Below, in pieces: positions 31,773 through 34,665 of a stretch of DNA of 34,665 nt. Below the pieces are notes generated by a model. That model had not been told where the DNA came from and did no database searches. It saw only the letters and a program-made list of their open reading frames with translations. How positions within the stretch are numbered: position 1 is the first letter of the stretch; every line of letters starts with the position of its first letter. The translations under genes were made by a program, and so were the position numbers. This DNA is from Bacillota bacterium (GTDB lineage: Bacteria > Bacillota > Limnochordia > Darwinibacteriales > Darwinibacteriaceae): the NCBI GenBank assembly GCA_012518645.1, contig JAAYRS010000013.1, forward strand, positions 1-34,665. The letters run 5' to 3'.

Positions 31773-33460
31773 GGAACATCCCCTTCCATCTCAATACTAT
31801 ATACTGTTCTAATTATTTCCGCTGCGGTGGTTATCCCGGAGATCATTTTTTGGGCAGCAGCTTCCTGTAGAGTGACCATCCCCGAGCGGAGGGCAATTTC
31901 CCTTAATTCCGCTTCAGCCGCACTTTGTTCTACCGCTGAACGAAGCTCTTTATTAAAAAGGAGCACTTCGTCCACTACTGTCCTGCCCCGATACCCTGTT
32001 TCCCCGCAGAAGGGGCAGCCTTTACCTTGGTATACATATTGAGGCGGCTCTATCTCCAAAGATTCTAGGAATTTGAGCATCACCCGATCGGTAAACCTTA
32101 CCTGCTCCCGGCAATCTGAACAGATTGTGCGCACCAAGCGCTGAGCGACGATCCCGATAATTGTGGAACTTAAAATATAGGGTTCTAACTGCATATTCAT
32201 CAAACGGGTTATTGTAGCAACAGCACTATTGGTATGTACTGTAGACAAAACCAGATGGCCGGTGAGGGCTGAGCGAACAGCAATCTCCGCCGTTTCTTCA
32301 TCTCTAATTTCACCCACCATAATTACATCCGGGTCCTGGCGCAGAACCGCGCGCAGACCCGTTGCAAAGGTTAAATCAGCCTTGGGGTTCACCTGAACTT
32401 GATTCACCCCCGCCAACTGATATTCTACAGGATCTTCTACTGTAACAATATTTTTTTTGGGCGAATTAAGCCTGTTTAAAAACCCATAAAGAGTTGTGGA
32501 TTTACCGCTTCCGGTAGGCCCTGTCACTAAGACAAGACCTTGGCTGGGCCGGAGCATCATCTCTATTTTCCTTTGGCTCTCCGGGCTAAATCCGAAATCG
32601 TTCAAGCTAATTAGATCTTTAGATTTATGCAGTATGCGGGCTACTATTTTTTCACCGTGGACTGTGGGCAAGCTGGAGATCCGCATATCCACCTCTTGAT
32701 CATCTATTTTCATCTGGATGCGCCCGTCTTGAGGCCGGCGCCGCTCCGTAATATCTAAATTAGCCATAATTTTGATGCGGGAATTCACGTCTCCCCTTAG
32801 GCTCTTGGGAATTTCCATCATCTCCCGCAGCAGGCCGTCAATGCGGATCCGGACCCGCATTCCCTCTTCGTCCGGCTCTAAGTGAACATCACTGGCCTTT
32901 TCAGCCACTGCCTGCTGTAAAATCATATTTGCCAGCCTAACTCCAGGGGCATCACCAAGATACTGCCTTTCTTCTACCTGCTCTTTCTCTTCTACTTGAT
33001 AACGCTCAAAGACTTCCCGGGCGTCTTGGGTGATACTGCGCGTTCTGCGAAAAGCACCGGAAATTTCTTCTGCAGTGGCAATCATGGGCTTAATAATTAG
33101 TTTGGTCATTCTCCTTAAATCGTCTATAACTGTGATATTCAAAGGATCAACCATGGCCACGGATAAAACCTCACCATCGATTCCGATGGGTAAAACAGAT
33201 TTGGCCTTGATAAAAGATTCGGGGATAAGATTAACCACTTCTTCCGCTAAATAAAGCTGGGAAAAATCCACGCGGGAAATATTTAAGTGTTCGCTTAGTG
33301 CATCCGCAACTATATCGGCGGAAACAAAGCCCAATTCAATTAATGCTTCTCCCAGTTTTTCTCCGGATTGGAGCTGCATTTCCAAGGCCGCTTCTAATTG
33401 GTCCGTTGAAATTAAACCCTGGTCCCGCAAAATGTCACCCAGGCGCTTGCGCTTAGACAT
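31769..33460 (-). CDS. pilB: Pilus extension ATPase PilB with MshEN c-di-GMP-binding domain
   Basis: 563 residues from ATG 33460 (GGGGGAGATCA upstream; the ORF track start at 33532 lies inside the riboswitch). The N-terminus contains two 24-residue MshEN motifs, each beginning R/K-LG (RLGDILRDQGLISTDQLEAA and KLGEALIELGFVSADIVADA) and separated by exactly five residues, LQSGE. This is the spacing of the c-di-GMP-binding motif pair of MshE. The ATPase core has Walker A GPTGSGKSTTLYG, an Asp box, Walker B LRQDPDVIMVGEIRDEET and a His box. A CxxC pair (CSDC, then CPFC after about 30 residues) forms the zinc knuckle. It polymerises pilin at the inner membrane. First gene of the operon. Confidence 0.96.
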   Translation of the reverse strand: MSKRKRLGDILRDQGLISTDQLEAALEMQLQSGEKLGEALIELGFVSADIVADALSEHLNISRVDFSQLYLAEEVVNLIPESFIKAKSVLPIGIDGEVLSVAMVDPLNITVIDDLRRMTKLIIKPMIATAEEISGAFRRTRSITQDAREVFERYQVEEKEQVEERQYLGDAPGVRLANMILQQAVAEKASDVHLEPDEEGMRVRIRIDGLLREMMEIPKSLRGDVNSRIKIMANLDITERRRPQDGRIQMKIDDQEVDMRISSLPTVHGEKIVARILHKSKDLISLNDFGFSPESQRKIEMMLRPSQGLVLVTGPTGSGKSTTLYGFLNRLNSPKKNIVTVEDPVEYQLAGVNQVQVNPKADLTFATGLRAVLRQDPDVIMVGEIRDEETAEIAVRSALTGHLVLSTVHTNSAVATITRLMNMQLEPYILSSTIIGIVAQRLVRTICSDCREQVRFTDRVMLKFLESLEIEPPQYVYQGKGCPFCGETGYRGRTVVDEVLLFNKELRSAVEQSAAEAELREIALRSGMVTLQEAAAQKMISGITTAAEIIRTVYSIEMEGDVP

Positions 33461-33478
33461 TGATCTCCCCCCCCAATT

Positions 33479-33512
33479 AAAAAACCGGCCCCGAAGCATC
33501 CTCTGGCCGGTT
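33479..33512 (-). terminator. Terminator overlapping the c-di-GMP aptamer, before pilB
   Basis: On the minus strand AACCGGCC, 14-nt loop, GGCCGGTT, then TTTTTT (counted with the stem T residues). The 5' arm AACCGGCC is also the 3' end of the aptamer, so aptamer folding and terminator folding should exclude each other. It lies only 19 nt before the pilB start. Confidence 0.85.
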
Positions 33513-33572
33513 GCACTACTAACTCCTAGCAAGCTAAGTGCCCAATTAAAGCCTGCCCCTCATCGTATCCAG
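33505..33572 (-). ncRNA. Class II c-di-GMP riboswitch (pilus operon leader)
   Basis: The minus-strand leader reads GATGAGGGGCAGGC, then TTTAATTGGGCACTT, a short variable hairpin, then GAGTTAGTAGTGCAACCGG. These blocks are the conserved core of c-di-GMP-II aptamers known from Clostridia (upstream of C. difficile pilus and other surface genes), in the right order and spacing; GGGCAC pairs with GTGC across the variable loop. It lies between a consensus promoter and the terminator, and controls pilB and presumably the whole operon. By analogy with pilus genes in Clostridia and the shared AACCGG, an ON switch is likely. Confidence 0.9.
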
Positions 33573-33593
33573 CAATTAGTAATGTTCGCGAAT

Positions 33594-33622
33594 AATATAT
33601 AATTATCTTCCGGGTTTGTCAA
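33594..33622 (-). promoter_or_regulatory. sigmaA promoter of the type IV pilus operon
   Basis: TTGACA, 17-nt spacer, TATATT on the minus strand, the best promoter match in the window. Transcription would start near 33587, just upstream of the riboswitch aptamer. Confidence 0.85.
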
Positions 33623-33774
33623 ATCCTACCTTATCTCTAGGCCAATATTTTTCTTTCGAACAGTTTTCTACTATCCCCTCTTCCATTCTTTTACTTGATT
33701 CGTTGTTCTCTACTGAAGTTCCTGCTAACTGCCGCTGATTTCGACTCTTTAGTTTCGAAGCTGAACGAGACAAA

Positions 33775-33815
33775 AACAGCCTGTACCGCCGTACTGAAGG
33801 CGGTTATAGGCTGTT
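33775..33815. terminator. Terminator after the transposase remnant
   Basis: AACAGCCT and AGGCTGTT enclose an inner CCGCC/GGCGG stem. T-rich tails lie on both sides (CTTTTTG on plus, TTTTTG on minus). It separates the remnant from the pilus operon promoter and stops transcription from the insertion. Confidence 0.75.
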
Positions 33816-33839
33816 CTTTTTGATCCCAGAGTTGTAGTG

Positions 33840-34574
33840 TTATCGGGTCCTTTTCGCGGCCGCTGCGCAATATTTTATCTCTTTTAAAGTTAAATATTTC
33901 TTGCTAAAATCAATTCCCAAATTATCGCCAAGATCAGCTAAAACATCGTCGTAATGGTCAAATAGGTAATAATTCTGTTCAATATGGCTGCAGTTTGTTT
34001 TCCTTAAGCTCTGCAATATTACGTGACTTGAATGTTTGTTTTTTAGCCGGTACTCGAGTATCCGTAGAATCAGTAAAGCTATGAAACAAACTAGAAAGTG
34101 GCATTTTATGCGGTCGTGGCGCGTTAGAAAGACTGGGCGTGTTCTAAGATCTGTTTTAGTTATCTTAAACGCTTCTTCTATTCGCCACAAATCTCTGTAA
34201 ATATTGATAATGCGCTCATCTGTCTCTTTGTATTCACTGGTGACAATGGCATAGCAGCCATCGTACTTCTCTTGTTCTCTCATCAGTTCTTCATCCAGGT
34301 AAAGGTGGTCTTTTGCAGTTTCTAAGATCTCCCCAGTCTTCTTGTCGAACTTAATGTTTTTAACATACTTGGCTGCCCCGTAGGATGTGGATTTAGTATA
34401 TTTGGCCGGATGTTCAATTAGGTCCCTGGCCTTTTGTATAACCATTTCCCGCTCTGCCTTGGCCTTGTCTGCATATTTTTTATTGTAGAAAACTACCTGC
34501 TTCTCGTCGGCAATCTTTTTGAGCTTTTTCCCACCTCTTGTTTTTGGTAATATAAAAGTCGAGAGAACGGCACC
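33840..34574 (-). pseudogene. 5'-truncated IS1634-type transposase
   Basis: C-terminal part of a DDE transposase of the IS1634 group of the IS4 superfamily. The motif IYRDLWRIEEAFKITKTD gives the Y-R-E-K signature, followed by TRPVFLTRHDRIKCHFLVCF, typical of this group. The ORF track starts at ATG 34445, but the frame and transposase-like sequence (VLSTFILPKTRGGKKLKKI) continue upstream to a TAA at 34577-34575. The N-terminal half with the first catalytic aspartates is missing, so it is inactive. I saw no terminal inverted repeats or target duplication. Confidence 0.8.
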
Positions 34575-34588
34575 TTAAAAATCGAGAG
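34553..34588. repeat. Short direct repeat at the truncated transposase end
   Basis: TAAAAGTCGAGAG (34553-34565) and TAAAAATCGAGAG (34576-34588) differ at one base. They flank the point where the transposase frame breaks, so they may mark the deletion or a local duplication. Confidence 0.4.
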
Positions 34589-34650
34589 TCTAAAAAAGAA
34601 AAGGAGTCACCGCATAGCATCCTTAAATAAGCCTCTAAGCAAATCTTTGT

Positions 34651-34657
34651 GAGGAGG
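34651..34657 (+). promoter_or_regulatory. Ribosome binding site of a gene starting beyond the right edge
   Basis: GAGGAGG on the plus strand ends 8 nt before the window edge, so a start codon may follow immediately outside. The 75 nt before it show no ORF. Confidence 0.35.
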
Positions 34658-34665
34658 CAAATAAA

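Noticed and set aside
1-34665. CRISPR array, prophage or toxin-antitoxin module
   Set aside because: I saw no regularly spaced repeats, no phage structural genes and no small toxin-antitoxin pairs in the window.

Overview
The window reads as chromosomal DNA of a spore-forming, low-to-moderate GC member of the Bacillota (Clostridia or Limnochordia-like). The evidence is strong AGGAGG-type ribosome binding sites, frequent TTG and GTG starts, an RsfA-like prespore regulator behind a sigmaF/sigmaG-type promoter, a BmrCD-type ABC exporter, RqcH, and a class II c-di-GMP riboswitch. The type IV pilus locus encodes a full secretin. That hints at an outer membrane (a diderm Firmicute), but this is inference only.

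Left part (1-10,950). An edge-truncated P-type Ca2+ ATPase and a secreted TPR protein lie on the minus strand. Divergent to them is rqcH (ribosome quality control), whose start is fixed by a good sigmaA promoter and by the D97/R98 pair. Next come an RsfA-like forespore regulator (+), a convergent NCS2 purine permease (-) with a PurBox-like site, and a heterodimeric ABC multidrug exporter (bmrC/bmrD type, -) whose first gene may start at an ATT codon.

Middle part (10,950-20,250). A five-gene minus-strand operon encodes a NitT/TauT-type importer (binding protein, ATPase, permease) and two Gfo/Idh/MocA dehydrogenases. It sits behind a leader of about 330 nt that is rich in potential helices and ends in an intrinsic terminator. 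I could not assign this leader to a riboswitch class. The serine genes follow: serC (-) is divergent from serA (+), and serA is followed by a DUF1015 gene.

Right part (20,250-33,650). One long minus-strand type IV pilus operon runs pilB-pilT-pilC-pilM-pilN-pilO/P fusion-N0/N1/PilP-like protein-pilQ-small beta-rich ORF-pilA-three minor pilins-DUF5658-pilD. It is headed by a consensus promoter, a class II c-di-GMP riboswitch and an overlapping terminator. PilB carries two 24-residue MshEN c-di-GMP motifs spaced by exactly five residues, so the locus appears to read c-di-GMP both at transcription and at the motor ATPase. The end of pilQ contains a T7 run placed so that a -1 shift would fuse the secretin to the small beta-rich ORF. 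The right edge holds a 5'-truncated IS1634-type transposase remnant.

Best candidates for new biology: the two-level c-di-GMP control of the pilus locus, the PilP-domain rearrangements, the possible pilQ frameshift extension, and the orphan structured leader controlling the importer/dehydrogenase operon.
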